This document shows positions 1 through 10,234 of a stretch of DNA of 64,000 nucleotides, in pieces. Below the pieces are notes generated by a model. The model saw only the letters and a program-made list of their open reading frames with translations, searched no databases and was not told where the DNA came from. Positions within the stretch are counted from its first letter, which is position 1; every line of letters starts with the position of its first letter. The position numbers and the translations under genes are program-made. This DNA is from MWBF01 sp040772005 (GTDB taxonomy: Bacteria > Chloroflexota > Anaerolineae > CG2-30-64-16). Where the stretch lies: positions 186,001-250,000 of the forward strand of contig JAXGYZ010000002.1 of NCBI GenBank assembly GCA_040772005.1, in the 5' to 3' direction.

Positions 1-1450
<1,450 letters not shown>

Positions 1451-1787
1451 GGACAGGCCCTTCATCAGCAGGATTTCGATTATGCGGTAGTCTACCACAG
1501 GATGGCGTGCGGCGAACGTAGGGCGGCGGACGATTGGGGCGCACACATGTCTTGTGGGCGCGGCTATCACGAATAAACCAATGCGCTGGCGCGCGCCACG
1601 AATACGCGAACCGCAGGCGTGGTGGCGGGGACATTCGCGTATTCGTGCTCAGCGCCGCAGCGCCATTCGCGTATTCGCGATGGCCGCGTTCGCCCCCGGA
1701 ATGCCACGCGTCCTGCACGCGCCGGTCTCTTGCCTTGAGCGACATTTGTGATTATACTTGTACCGTGCTTGTTGTGTTGGAGGGTCT
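1451..1787. other. Gene-free 337-nt gap with inverted repeats
   Basis: This gap separates two divergent genes. It contains CACGAATACGCGAA (1597-1610) inverted relative to TTCGCGTATTCGTG (1634-1647), with a further near copy at 1666-1679. A possible -10 TATACT lies at 1754-1759, but no good -35 is present. No coding sequence is supported. Confidence 0.6.
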
Positions 1788-3692
1788 ATGAATCGCCGTA
1801 CTCCCATGCTGCTGATATCTCTCGGCCTGATGATCGTTCTGGCAAGCTGCAACCCCGCGGGCTCTGGAAGTGACCCCCTGCCGACCCCCATCCCGCCGAC
1901 GGCCATCCCGCTGCCCACCGCCACCGCTGCCCCGTCCGATGCAGGGCCGGTGCTGTCCATCGAGGTGCGCGATGCGACCGGCGCGGTCATCGAGCGGACG
2001 GTGGACGGCAACGCGCTGCGCCTGACAGCACGCCTTACGGGCGGCGCGGACACGAACACGCCCGTTTCGTTCGCGCTGGGGGAGGCTGTGCCCGCGCTCG
2101 CAGCCTGCACCATTGCGGCCGGGGCCGATGAATGCACGGCTGCCGTGCGAGCGGATGGCTGGGCCTGGGAGAAACGGCGGCTGATCGGCCTGCGTACGGT
2201 GGCTGCCACGACGGGCGACGGCGAGCGCGCAGAGGCCATCATCGCCGTCACCCCAAAACCCCTCGTGCTCGTCCACGGTCTGAACTCCAACCACAGGTCA
2301 TGGACCAACTGGATCAAGCCGGATGGCTATCTCGCGGAGATCGGCATGCCGGGGTATGCGGTGGATGACGGGCAGTTCCGCACGCGGCAGATGAATACGG
2401 GCGATCCCGGCAAGCCGCTCGACGGGACCAACAGCATCGCGCAGAATGCCGAGGTGCTGGCGGAGTACGTCGAAGCCGTGCGCGCGGGGACGGGAGCCGA
2501 ACGCGTGGACTTGGTCGGTCACAGCTTGGGCGGGCTCATCTCCCGTTATTATGTTCAGAACCTGATGCCCCTCGTCCAGGTGAACGGGCTGGAAGATGTG
2601 CCCACGGTCAACCAACTGGTCATGGCCGGCACACCGAATGCAGGTACGGCGTGCGGGCGCATTCCGGCGGCGCTGGGGCTGTTCGTACCTGCCACGATGC
2701 AGATCACACCGGAATACCTGGCGCAGGTCTTCAACCCGGCAGTCAACGACCGGCGGGGCGTCCCCTTCTTTGCGCTGGCCGGCGACGCTGTCAAGGACAA
2801 GGTCGCAATTCGCTGCACGGAGCTGCCGACCGACCGCTATGTCTCGGTGAACAGCGTGCTCCACGGCGTGTCGGTCGTGCCGGACCAGATTGCGGGCCTG
2901 CACTCCGACCTCAACAACAAGCGCGATAGCTTTGAGCGCATCTTTGCCCTGCTCGCGCGTGCGCCGGCCGATTATCCCATCGAGATGGTCGACCCGACCG
3001 ATGCGGCGCCGGGGCCGTTGGAGCAGGTGCAGAGCACGCTCGTCCAGGGCGGCACCATCCAGGCGAACGAGCCGGTTACGCTGACCATCACGCTCGACCA
3101 GGCGGAGGATGCCAGCTTCATCCTCTATGCGCCGGGCAGCGAAATCAGCATGACCATCAAGACCGTTGCGGGCGCGATTCTGACCGAGGAAACGCCCAAG
3201 ACCAACCCGAAGGTCACCTTCGAGCGCATTCTCGACGACAGCTTGCCCCTGTCGTTGGGCTATGGGGTGCTAGGCCCGCGCGCGGGCGCATGGGAAATCG
3301 GCCTGCGTGCCCGGAGCACGCCGCCCGGAGGCGGGCCGTTTGCCCTTGTCGCCACATTGCAGACGGGCCTGCGGCTGAGCGCGGCCGCGGAGCCGGGACG
3401 CGCGACGCCCGGTCAGCCGGTGACGCTGCGCGCGCAGATCGAGAGTGCGGATGCGCCCCAGGCTGTCGTGGTGCAGGCGGAGGTCTTCGCGGACCCGGCA
3501 GACGCGCGGGAGGCTGTGCCCCTCTTTGACGACGGGCAGCATGGGGACGGCGCGGCCGGGGACAACGTCTTTGCCGCGACATGGACGCCGGAGATCAGCG
3601 GCGAGATCACGGTGCAGGTGATGGCGACCGGCACGGATGCGGCGGGCAACCCGTTCGAGCGGCTGTCAGTGTTGGGTGTCAGCGTGGAGTAG
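1788..3692 (+). CDS. Secreted lipase-like alpha/beta hydrolase lipoprotein
   Basis: This encodes 634 aa. The start ATG at 1788 is chosen because a GGAGG box sits at 1779-1783 and because the signal peptide then begins cleanly; the lipobox LASC places the acylated cysteine at residue 21. A proline/threonine linker follows. The hydrolase domain has LVHGLNSNH (oxyanion region) and the nucleophile elbow GHSLGG with Ser246, typical of triacylglycerol lipases and PGAP1-like esterases. The C-terminus carries beta-rich repeats ending in a DDGQHGDGAAGD stretch, as in choice-of-anchor type extracellular modules. It probably acts on the outer face of the membrane on lipids or esters; the substrate is unknown. 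A hairpin follows the stop. Confidence 0.85.
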   Translation: MNRRTPMLLISLGLMIVLASCNPAGSGSDPLPTPIPPTAIPLPTATAAPSDAGPVLSIEVRDATGAVIERTVDGNALRLTARLTGGADTNTPVSFALGEAVPALAACTIAAGADECTAAVRADGWAWEKRRLIGLRTVAATTGDGERAEAIIAVTPKPLVLVHGLNSNHRSWTNWIKPDGYLAEIGMPGYAVDDGQFRTRQMNTGDPGKPLDGTNSIAQNAEVLAEYVEAVRAGTGAERVDLVGHSLGGLISRYYVQNLMPLVQVNGLEDVPTVNQLVMAGTPNAGTACGRIPAALGLFVPATMQITPEYLAQVFNPAVNDRRGVPFFALAGDAVKDKVAIRCTELPTDRYVSVNSVLHGVSVVPDQIAGLHSDLNNKRDSFERIFALLARAPADYPIEMVDPTDAAPGPLEQVQSTLVQGGTIQANEPVTLTITLDQAEDASFILYAPGSEISMTIKTVAGAILTEETPKTNPKVTFERILDDSLPLSLGYGVLGPRAGAWEIGLRARSTPPGGGPFALVATLQTGLRLSAAAEPGRATPGQPVTLRAQIESADAPQAVVVQAEVFADPADAREAVPLFDDGQHGDGAAGDNVFAATWTPEISGEITVQVMATGTDAAGNPFERLSVLGVSVE

Positions 3693-3710
3693 ACAGTCGT
3701 CTACTGTACA

Positions 3711-3750
3711 AAAAGCCCCGGCGGTCGAATCACCGGCGGGGCTGCTTTCT
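3711..3750 (+). terminator. Rho-independent terminator after the lipase
   Basis: GCCCCGGCGGT and ACCGGCGGGGC form an 11-bp stem with one mismatch. An A-run lies before it and TGCTTTCT after it. It sits between convergent genes and could serve both. Confidence 0.7.
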
Positions 3751-3777
3751 ATGACAAGGCATAACCCGGCGTGTGCA

Positions 3778-4287
3778 TCAGTCGCCGTGGCCGTTGCGGC
3801 GGAAGTGCGCTTCGGCCTGGAATGTGACCTGCTCAGGCGAGCGGCCGCGGCCCACCACATCGCGCGAGTACTGGCTGAGCACCTGCATCTGGGCCCGCGT
3901 CGCGAAGCAGCGGACCTCGCGCGGGTCGCGCTCCTCGTCTTCGGCCAGGGCCTCCTGTGCCACGAGCAGGATACGGTCGCGATTGGCATCATAGCCGAGC
4001 CCCATGGCGCCGACGCGGAAGAGCGGGTCCAGCGGCTCGTGGAGCTCCATCTCCGTCTCGTTGACGGCGAGATCCTCGTGGCGCGCAACGCCGAATTCCT
4101 GCTCCAGGTTTTGCACCATTTCGTCGATGGCATCGGCCAGCGCCGACACCTGCTCCTTCTCGCACAGCAGGGTCAGCCGGTCGAGTCCCTTTTCCGCCTG
4201 GATATAAAAGACGCGCTGGCCTGGCTGGCCGACGGCGCCGGCTGTGATATGGGTGACGGGGTCCAACTCGATAATCGGATTTGCCAT
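3778..4287 (-). CDS. DUF3090 family protein
   Basis: This encodes 169 aa, starting MANPIIELDPV at 4287. The upstream extension of the same frame lacks a ribosome binding site and is low-complexity, so it is not used. The sequence matches the DUF3090 family (FYIQAEKG, LLCEKEQV, LADAID, FRVGAMGLGYD), which is conserved in Actinobacteria and also found in Chloroflexota. The family has no established biochemical role; in actinobacteria it often lies next to a phosphatase and a kinase-like SCO1664 protein, neither of which is seen here. The fragment MGLGYDANRDRILLV fits a beta-rich soluble fold. Family fairly confident, function unknown. Confidence 0.75.
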   Translation of the reverse strand: MANPIIELDPVTHITAGAVGQPGQRVFYIQAEKGLDRLTLLCEKEQVSALADAIDEMVQNLEQEFGVARHEDLAVNETEMELHEPLDPLFRVGAMGLGYDANRDRILLVAQEALAEDEERDPREVRCFATRAQMQVLSQYSRDVVGRGRSPEQVTFQAEAHFRRNGHGD

Positions 4288-4366
4288 ACATACGCTCCGT
4301 AGCTCGGTCGAATGGCGCGTAGCATAATGGACGGCCGCGCCTTTGTCAAGCAGAGTGCGACTTTCT

Positions 4367-4921
4367 TCAATATGTAAACGGCGTCTCTGCCAGGTAGTCG
4401 GCCAGGGAGCCGGCGCGGCGGTCGCGGTCCGACAGCAGCGGCTCTGTGACCGGCCAGGCCACCGCAAGCTGCGGGTCGTTCCACGCGATCCCGCGCTCGT
4501 GCGCCGGGCTGTAGACCGCACTGGTCTTGTAGAGAATCTCGGCCTCGTCGCTCAACACGCAGAAGCCGTGCGCGAAGCCGGTGGGGACGTACACCTGGCG
4601 GAAGTTGTCCGCAGTCAGCTCCACGCCGACCCACTGGCCGAACGTGGGGGAGCCCACGCGGATGTCCACGGCCACATCCCAAACGGCGCCGCGCACCACG
4701 CGCAGGACCTTGACCTGCGCGGCCGGCGGCAGTTGGAAGTGCAGGCCGCGGAGCGTGCCGCGCGTGGATTTCGAGTGATTGTCCTGGACAAAGTCGGTCT
4801 CGATGCCCGCGCTGCGCCAGGCCTCTGCGTTGTAGCTTTCCAGGAAGAAGCCGCGTGCATCACGGAACACGCGCGGGGTGATGACCAGCACGCCGGGAAG
4901 CGTTGTCGTTTCGATCTGCAT
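4367..4921 (-). CDS. rfbC: dTDP-4-dehydrorhamnose 3,5-epimerase
   Basis: This 184-aa protein has the usual length for RmlC/RfbC. It epimerises dTDP-4-keto-6-deoxyglucose at C3 and C5 on the way to dTDP-L-rhamnose. Family marks are FRDARGFF, the LRGLHFQ motif with the catalytic histidine, VPTGFAHGFCVLSDEAE and the YKTSAVYSP tyrosine segment, followed by GIAWNDP. The other rhamnose genes (rmlA, rmlB, rmlD) are not in the window, so here the gene stands alone between a DUF3090 gene and a nuclease gene. Rhamnose would feed cell-surface polysaccharide made with glycosyltransferases such as those at 9.3, 17.4 and 32.8 kb. Confidence 0.93.
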   Translation of the reverse strand: MQIETTTLPGVLVITPRVFRDARGFFLESYNAEAWRSAGIETDFVQDNHSKSTRGTLRGLHFQLPPAAQVKVLRVVRGAVWDVAVDIRVGSPTFGQWVGVELTADNFRQVYVPTGFAHGFCVLSDEAEILYKTSAVYSPAHERGIAWNDPQLAVAWPVTEPLLSDRDRRAGSLADYLAETPFTY

Positions 4922-4984
4922 ATCGCCGGAACCGCCTTATTTTTTGACTGGTGGCCTCTCGCACCAACGTTGCGCGCCGTTGGC

Positions 4985-5030
4985 CCGCTCAGGATGCTTG
5001 CGTCCTTCGTAATTCATAATTCGTCATTCT
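4985..5030. repeat. Composite repeat copy A (partial): CCGCTCAGGATGC module plus heptamer array
   Basis: The half-module CCGCTCAGGATGC (4985-4997) is followed by a 7-nt array, TAATTCA, TAATTCG, TCATTCT (5010-5030). The stop codon of the nuclease gene (5014-5016, minus strand) lies inside the array, which supplies its last codons (NDEL). Confidence 0.75.
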
Positions 5031-6303
5031 TCAGCTTCGCCTCGATGCGGGCCAGCCGGTGGCGCAGCTCGCCCACGGTTTCATCGCGCAGGTAGCCGGA
5101 CGGCCAGCCCTCTGCGATGCGCAGCGCCCACGCGGCCCAGCCGCGCGCGGCAGCCAGGTCGCCGCTGTGCCACTCGTGATGCTTGGCAAGCTCGATATAG
5201 GGGGTCAGGTCATCGCCTGTGACCGTGCTGATCCAGGTCTCCCAGAGGGCGACGGCCTCAGCGCGGCGCTCCAGCCGCTTGTACGCGTAGCCCAGGTCGC
5301 GCCATGCCTGCACCTGCACCTCGCTGGCCGCCAGCCGGTCTACTGCCGACTGATAGGCAACGAGGCTGGCATCGCTCCAGTTCAGCGCCTCGTAGCAGCG
5401 GCCCAGGCTGAGGCATTCGAGCGGGTGCAGCTCCGTCACATGCGCCGCGACATTGTCCGGGTCGAAGCTGCGGGCCATGCGCGCGGCCAGCAGCACCATC
5501 GAGACGATATCCTGCAGGTTGTGGTAGAAGACGCGGGCCAGCATCTCCGTACCCCCGCCCGTCAGGTAGTACTGGCGGTAGATATCGGGGATCAGGGCAC
5601 CCGGCACATCATCGGCGGTCCGCTGCAACCCCAACACCTGGCGTTCCAGGTTGCCCAGACTGCATGAGCCCCAGCGCATCCGGTAAAGCCGTCGCGCGGG
5701 CGGCAGCAGGTCGAGGTGCGGCGCGTCGGCCAGCGGCGGCTCCAGGCCGGCCAGCCGGAACCGGTTGTGGATGAGCGGCATGTCAAACCCGCGGCCGTTG
5801 AAGCTGACGATGCCGGTTGCATCCGCCAGCGCCGCCTCGACCAGATGGAGCTGGCTGCGCTCTTCTGCGGGGTTGCGCATGAAGTACTGGCGCACCACGA
5901 AGGCCGGCTCCGGCGTCAGTTCGCAGGTTCCGATGCCGATGAGAAAGGTGTACGTGCCCGCGCCGAGCGAGAGGCCGGTCGTCTCCGTGTCGATGAAAGC
6001 GGCCCGCGGCGGTTGCAGGTCGAAGAGCGTCTCGTTCCGGTCCAGCGCGGCGAGCGCGGCCGGGCGGATGTTCAGCCATGCGGCGAGGTCGGGCTGCTCG
6101 GCCAGGGGGTAACGGGTGGTGGCAACCCAGGCTGCGCCGTGAGGCGTGAGCACCGCTTCGCCGGGCAGCTCAAGCGGCCCCGCACCGGTGGAGGGAGCCG
6201 CCGCGGCCATCTCCGGCGCCGGCCGCGCGGAGAGATGCTGTGGCCCGCGCTGTACGCCGAGCCGCCGCAGCCGTTCCAGGCGTTGCCGGAGGTCATCGCT
6301 CAT
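5014..6303 (-). CDS. YprB-like RNase H-fold exonuclease with C-terminal TPR-like repeats
   Basis: This encodes 429 aa, starting at ATG 6303 (MSDDLRQRLERLRRLG); the longer upstream frame is rejected as it runs into the promoter of the next gene. About residues 115-280 form a DEDD exonuclease-like domain: FIDTETTGLS (motif I DxE), IVSFNGRGFDMPL (motif II) and NLQDIVSM (motif III aspartate). This matches YprB-type proteins annotated as ribonuclease H-like or exonuclease. The C-terminal 130 residues contain helix-turn-helix repeats (LGRCYEALNWSDASLVAYQSA) resembling TPRs. The substrate is not known. The last residues are encoded by a heptamer repeat array. Confidence 0.8.
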   Translation of the reverse strand: MSDDLRQRLERLRRLGVQRGPQHLSARPAPEMAAAAPSTGAGPLELPGEAVLTPHGAAWVATTRYPLAEQPDLAAWLNIRPAALAALDRNETLFDLQPPRAAFIDTETTGLSLGAGTYTFLIGIGTCELTPEPAFVVRQYFMRNPAEERSQLHLVEAALADATGIVSFNGRGFDMPLIHNRFRLAGLEPPLADAPHLDLLPPARRLYRMRWGSCSLGNLERQVLGLQRTADDVPGALIPDIYRQYYLTGGGTEMLARVFYHNLQDIVSMVLLAARMARSFDPDNVAAHVTELHPLECLSLGRCYEALNWSDASLVAYQSAVDRLAASEVQVQAWRDLGYAYKRLERRAEAVALWETWISTVTGDDLTPYIELAKHHEWHSGDLAAARGWAAWALRIAEGWPSGYLRDETVGELRHRLARIEAKLKNDEL

Positions 6304-6370
6304 GGTCTCTAGTTTAACGCATATCAGCAGCCGCGCCAAGTTCATTTGTTCGTAACCATGAAAAAATCGC

Positions 6371-6400
6371 TTGACAAGCAGTTGACTGTGCCCGTATAAT
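6371..6400 (+). promoter_or_regulatory. Sigma-70-type promoter of the acyl-CoA ligase gene
   Basis: TTGACA (6371-6376) and TATAAT (6395-6400) are both perfect consensus with an 18-nt spacer. The start codon at 6468 gives a leader of about 60 nt. This is the best canonical promoter in the window. Confidence 0.85.
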
Positions 6401-6467
6401 CGCATTCTATTAAGATTTCCGAAACATTTACTGGGTCCCGTTTGCGGTGTCGACAGGAGTATGTCCC

Positions 6468-8171
6468 ATGGAAAAACCCTGGCAGGCATTTTACGAGCCC
6501 ACCGTTCCTCGTACCATCACCTATCCGCACATCCCGCTGCACCAGATGCTTGAGGATAGCGCCCGCAAGTATGCTGACCAACCGGCCATCAAGCTCGTGC
6601 TGCGTTACCTCGGCCCGGTCACGCTTGGCGCCAACCTCACCTACCGCCAATTGCTGGACCAGGTGAACCGCTTTGCGGCCGCGCTCCATGCGCTCGGCGT
6701 GCGCAAGGGCGACCGGGTTGCGTTGATGCTGCCGAATCTGCCGCAGATGGTCATCGCCTTCTACGGCGCGCTCAAGCTCGGCGCCATCGTGGTCAACACC
6801 AATCCCACGTACACCTCGCGCGAGATCGAGCAGCAGTTTGCGGATGCCGGTGCGGAAACCGTCGTGCTGTTGAGCAGCCTCTATGGCAAGCTACAGGCCG
6901 TCCAGGCGCGCACCGCTATCAAGCGCGTGATTATCGCAGACGTGCCTGATTACGTCCCGATGCCCTGGAAGGCGCTGGTCAAGAGCAGCGTCAGGAAGCA
7001 GGGGCAGATGGTGGACGTGGCGGAAGGCGAGGGAATCTACAGCTTCCGCAAGCTGCTGGACGCGCATCCGGAGGCCCCTCCGCAGGTGGACATCGCCAGC
7101 GACGAGGTCGCCCTGTTCCAGTATACCGGCGGCACGACCGGCGTGCCGAAAGCCGCGATGCTGACGCACTATAATGCAGTTGCCAACACCATCCAGATAC
7201 GGCAATGGCTGCATGTTGTCGAGGATGGCAAAGACCGCGTGTTGGGCGCGATCCCGTTCTTCCATGTCTACGGCATGACGGTCGCCATGAGTTTGGCGGT
7301 ATATGCGGGTGCGCAACTTCTGATTGTGCCGAACCCGCGGCACATCGACTCGGTGATCGAAGTCATCGATCGGGAGCGTGCCAGCATCTTCCCCGGCGTA
7401 CCCACCATGTACATAGGCGTCATCCATCATCCCAAGGTCAAAGACTATGATTTGAAGTCAGTCAAGGCGTGCATCAGCGGCGCCGCGCCGCTGCCGATGG
7501 ATGTGCAGCTCCAATTCGGGGAGATAACGGGCGGCCGGCTGGTGGAAGGCTACGGGCTGACCGAGGCCGCGCCGGTCACGCACTGCAACCCCATTACCGG
7601 CGAGCGCCGCGCCGGTTCGATTGGTCTGCCGCTGCCGGATGTCGAAGCGAAGATCGTGGATTACGAGACGTTTGCGGACAAGCCCGTGGGCCAGGAAGGC
7701 GAGCTGTGGGTGCGCGGCCCGCAAGTGATGAAGGGCTACTGGCAGCGCGATGACGAGACGGCCAAGACCGTGACGGCGGACGGCTGGCTGCGGACCGGCG
7801 ACATCGCCCGCATGGATGCCGACGGCTACTTCTACATTGTGGACCGCCTGAAGGACATCATCATCGCGTCGGGCTTCAACATCGTGCCGCGCGAAGTGGA
7901 GGAGGTCCTGTTCGAGCATCCGAAAGTGCAGGAGGCGGTCGTGGCCGGTGTGCCGGATGCCCGCCGCGGGGAGACGGTCAAGGCGTACATAGTGCTCAAG
8001 CCCGGCGAGACGGCTACCGTGGATGAGATCGTCGCCTTCTGCAAGGAGCGGCTCGCACCATACAAAGTGCCCAGGCAGGTCGAGTTTCGCTCCGAGCTGC
8101 CAAAGACCATGGTGGGCAAGTTCCTGCGCCGGGTGCTCGTCGAAGAGGAGCAGAACAAGCTGAGCGGCTGA
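6468..8171 (+). CDS. Long-chain fatty acid--CoA ligase (AMP-forming)
   Basis: This encodes 567 aa; the ATG at 6468 follows an AGGAG box by 8 nt. It activates fatty acids to acyl-CoA via an acyl-adenylate at the cytosolic membrane face. ANL-superfamily marks are the P-loop YTGGTTGVPKAA (near residues 220-230), ACISGAAPLP, GYGLTEAAPVTHCNP, GWLRTGD and DRLKDIIIASG, plus the catalytic lysine in KTMVGKFLRR near the C-terminus. It resembles FadD in length and motif order. No other beta-oxidation gene is nearby, so it may also serve lipid scavenging or remodelling. It is transcribed alone from the strong promoter at 6371. Confidence 0.92.
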   Translation: MEKPWQAFYEPTVPRTITYPHIPLHQMLEDSARKYADQPAIKLVLRYLGPVTLGANLTYRQLLDQVNRFAAALHALGVRKGDRVALMLPNLPQMVIAFYGALKLGAIVVNTNPTYTSREIEQQFADAGAETVVLLSSLYGKLQAVQARTAIKRVIIADVPDYVPMPWKALVKSSVRKQGQMVDVAEGEGIYSFRKLLDAHPEAPPQVDIASDEVALFQYTGGTTGVPKAAMLTHYNAVANTIQIRQWLHVVEDGKDRVLGAIPFFHVYGMTVAMSLAVYAGAQLLIVPNPRHIDSVIEVIDRERASIFPGVPTMYIGVIHHPKVKDYDLKSVKACISGAAPLPMDVQLQFGEITGGRLVEGYGLTEAAPVTHCNPITGERRAGSIGLPLPDVEAKIVDYETFADKPVGQEGELWVRGPQVMKGYWQRDDETAKTVTADGWLRTGDIARMDADGYFYIVDRLKDIIIASGFNIVPREVEEVLFEHPKVQEAVVAGVPDARRGETVKAYIVLKPGETATVDEIVAFCKERLAPYKVPRQVEFRSELPKTMVGKFLRRVLVEEEQNKLSG

Positions 8172-8313
8172 GGTCTCGGGCAGGCGCTCACGAGTTGCGG
8201 CATAGCCAGGAGCCGCGCAGGGCGGCTTCGTCATGTGTGGGCCGCAGTTTCAACTGCCGGCTCCGTCTGATGTACAATGCCGTGCAGCCTGCACCGGAAC
8301 GGAGCACCTCTAT

Positions 8314-9228
8314 TTGGCCGACCTGACCATCTCCCAGGGCCGCGAGCAAACCATTGCGACGCGGCCTTTGCGCGCTTACCTGGCCCTGACAATCGGCGTC
8401 TTGTGCATCAGCACGACTGCGATCTTCACCAAGTGGGCCGCCATGCCCGGCCCCGTCACCGCGGTCTGGCGCATGATCATCGCGGCTGCGATCCTGGCCC
8501 TGCCGCTGTGGCGCCGCGCACGCGGTTGGAGTCCGACCGCGCGCCGCGCGGTCCCCTGGGGCATCATGGGCGGCCTCTGGTTTGCCGTCAACCTGGGCAT
8601 GTTGAACTCGGCGCTGACCCTCACCTCCGCGGCGACCGCCACGCTGCTGGATAACACTGCGCCGGTGTGGGTGGGGCTGGGCGCGCTGGTGCTTTTCCGC
8701 GAGCGCCTGCGGCTGGGCTACTGGGCCGGGCTGACCCTGGCGCTCGGCGGCGCGGCAGTGGTGACGGGGTTCAACCCGGCCGGCGGCTTCCGGCTCCAGC
8801 CGGGCGATGTACTGGCGTTTGCCGGTGCGCTCTTCTATGCAGGCTACCTGCTCAACACGCAGCGCGCGCGCCGCCATCTCGACGGGTTATCGTACCAGTG
8901 CCTCGTTGCGCCGGTTGCGGCCGTGGCCCTGCTCGTCGTCTGTGCCGTCATGGGCCTGCCCCTGACGGGCTACCCGCTGCAGAGCTATGCGGCGATGGCC
9001 GCGGTGGCGCTGCTGGCGCAGGTGGGCGGGTGGCTGCTCATCAGCTACGCGCTGGGCCACGTCTCAGCTTCGGCCGCGGTGGTCGTGCTCCTGGCGCAAC
9101 CGGTTGTCACCGGACTGCTCTCGATCCCGCTGCTCGGCGAGGCGTTGACCGTTCCGCAACTGGCGGGCGGCGCATGCCTGCTGACTGGCATCTACCTCTG
9201 CCTGCGGGCCACGGATGGTGCGCAATGA
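8314..9228 (+). CDS. EamA/DMT family transporter
   Basis: About 304 aa from TTG 8314, preceded by GGAG at 8301-8304; an upstream in-frame ATG at 8233 would add 27 residues without hydrophobic character and lacks a good ribosome site. About ten hydrophobic segments arranged as two EamA halves are visible (first half beginning LALTIGVLCISTTAIFTKWA, second half after LAFAGALFYAGYLL). Each half carries the typical glycine-rich ends such as LDNTAPVWVGL and LLAQPVVTGLLSIPLLGE. The family exports or imports small metabolites and amino acids; the substrate cannot be predicted. The start is uncertain, the family is not. Confidence 0.82.
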   Translation: MADLTISQGREQTIATRPLRAYLALTIGVLCISTTAIFTKWAAMPGPVTAVWRMIIAAAILALPLWRRARGWSPTARRAVPWGIMGGLWFAVNLGMLNSALTLTSAATATLLDNTAPVWVGLGALVLFRERLRLGYWAGLTLALGGAAVVTGFNPAGGFRLQPGDVLAFAGALFYAGYLLNTQRARRHLDGLSYQCLVAPVAAVALLVVCAVMGLPLTGYPLQSYAAMAAVALLAQVGGWLLISYALGHVSASAAVVVLLAQPVVTGLLSIPLLGEALTVPQLAGGACLLTGIYLCLRATDGAQ

Positions 9229-9309
9229 GCCAGAACAGGCAACCGCCCATTATGTGTCCCCATCGCACCGGTGATAAAATGCCATGACACTCAGCGATGA
9301 AGGAGCACT

Positions 9310-10125
9310 ATGGTTCACACCAGTGCGGAAGCCGGGCCGGCAGCGCAAGCGTTAATCTCCATTGTCATTCCCTGCTATAACGAAGCGGCCAACCTGCGCC
9401 GCGGGGTGCTCGATGAGGTGATCGATTACCTCGCGGGCCAGGACCGCCCCTGGGAGCTTGTCATCGCGGACGACGGCTCGTCGGATGGTAGCCTGGCCCT
9501 GTGCCGGCAGTTTGCAGAGGAGCACCGGGGCGTGCGCGTGTTTGCGCTGCCGCACGGGGGCAAGCCCGCCGCGGTCTACGGCGGCATCTGCGAGGCGCGC
9601 GGCGACATCGTCCTGTTCACCGACATGGACCAGTCCACGCCGCTGGCGGAGATGGCGAAGCTGCTGCCGTGGTTTGAACGGGGCTACGAGGTGGTAATCG
9701 GCTCGCGCGGGCTGGAGCGCGCCGGCTTTTCGCTGGGCCGGCGTGTGGCATCGCGGCTGTTCCGCATGGCGCGTGGGCTGGTGCTTCTGCGCGAGATCAA
9801 CGACACGCAGTGCGGCTTCAAGGCGCTGCGGCGAGAGCTGGCCGCCGAGCTCTTCCCGAATTTGTCGTTCTTCACCACGCAGCCCGCGCATACCGGCTGG
9901 ACGGTGAGCGCGTTTGACGTGGAGTTGCTCTACCTGGCCCAACAATGGGGCGTCCCGATCAAAGAGGTCGAAGTCGAGTGGCACAACCGCGATGTCAGCA
10001 CGACGAAGGGCCGCGGCAAGAGCCAGTTCATGCGCGAGTCGTTGGAGATGGCGCGGCAGGTCGTTGCCATCCTGCGCAACCGCGCTGCAGGGAAGTACCG
10101 GCGCCGCGAGCAGAGCCGGTGCTGA
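9310..10125 (+). CDS. Glycosyltransferase family 2, dolichyl-phosphate glucosyltransferase-like
   Basis: This encodes 271 aa. The GT-A fold is clear: ISIVIPCYNEAANL, IADDGSSDGS (nucleotide-binding aspartates), TDMDQSTPL (the DxD-like metal site) and NDTQCGFKALRRE, which is typical of the ALG5/DPM-like subgroup. These enzymes transfer a sugar from a nucleotide donor to polyprenyl phosphate at the cytosolic membrane face. There is no C-terminal GtrA membrane domain. A second, shorter paralogue lies at 17.4 kb. The start ATG follows GGAG at 9301. Its neighbour downstream is a methyltransferase, suggesting a glycolipid or surface-glycan role. Confidence 0.88.
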   Translation: MVHTSAEAGPAAQALISIVIPCYNEAANLRRGVLDEVIDYLAGQDRPWELVIADDGSSDGSLALCRQFAEEHRGVRVFALPHGGKPAAVYGGICEARGDIVLFTDMDQSTPLAEMAKLLPWFERGYEVVIGSRGLERAGFSLGRRVASRLFRMARGLVLLREINDTQCGFKALRRELAAELFPNLSFFTTQPAHTGWTVSAFDVELLYLAQQWGVPIKEVEVEWHNRDVSTTKGRGKSQFMRESLEMARQVVAILRNRAAGKYRRREQSRC

Positions 10126-10127
10126 GG

Positions 10128-10199
10128 GTAGTTTTGACAGGATTCACAGGATTTACAGGATTGTCTCATAAATCATCCTGTCAATCCTGTCCCGGTCAT
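10128..10199. repeat. ACAGGATT palindromic repeat
   Basis: GACAGGATTCACAGGATTTACAGGAT is opposed by ATCCTGTCAATCCTGTC, so about three 9-nt ACAGGATTY units face two inverted units around a short loop. Similar ACAGGATT strings are seen between genes in many environmental genomes. No coding role is evident. Confidence 0.7.
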
Positions 10200-10234
10200 C
10201 GTGTGGGTTGGGTGAGTTACGAGAGGGATCGGTC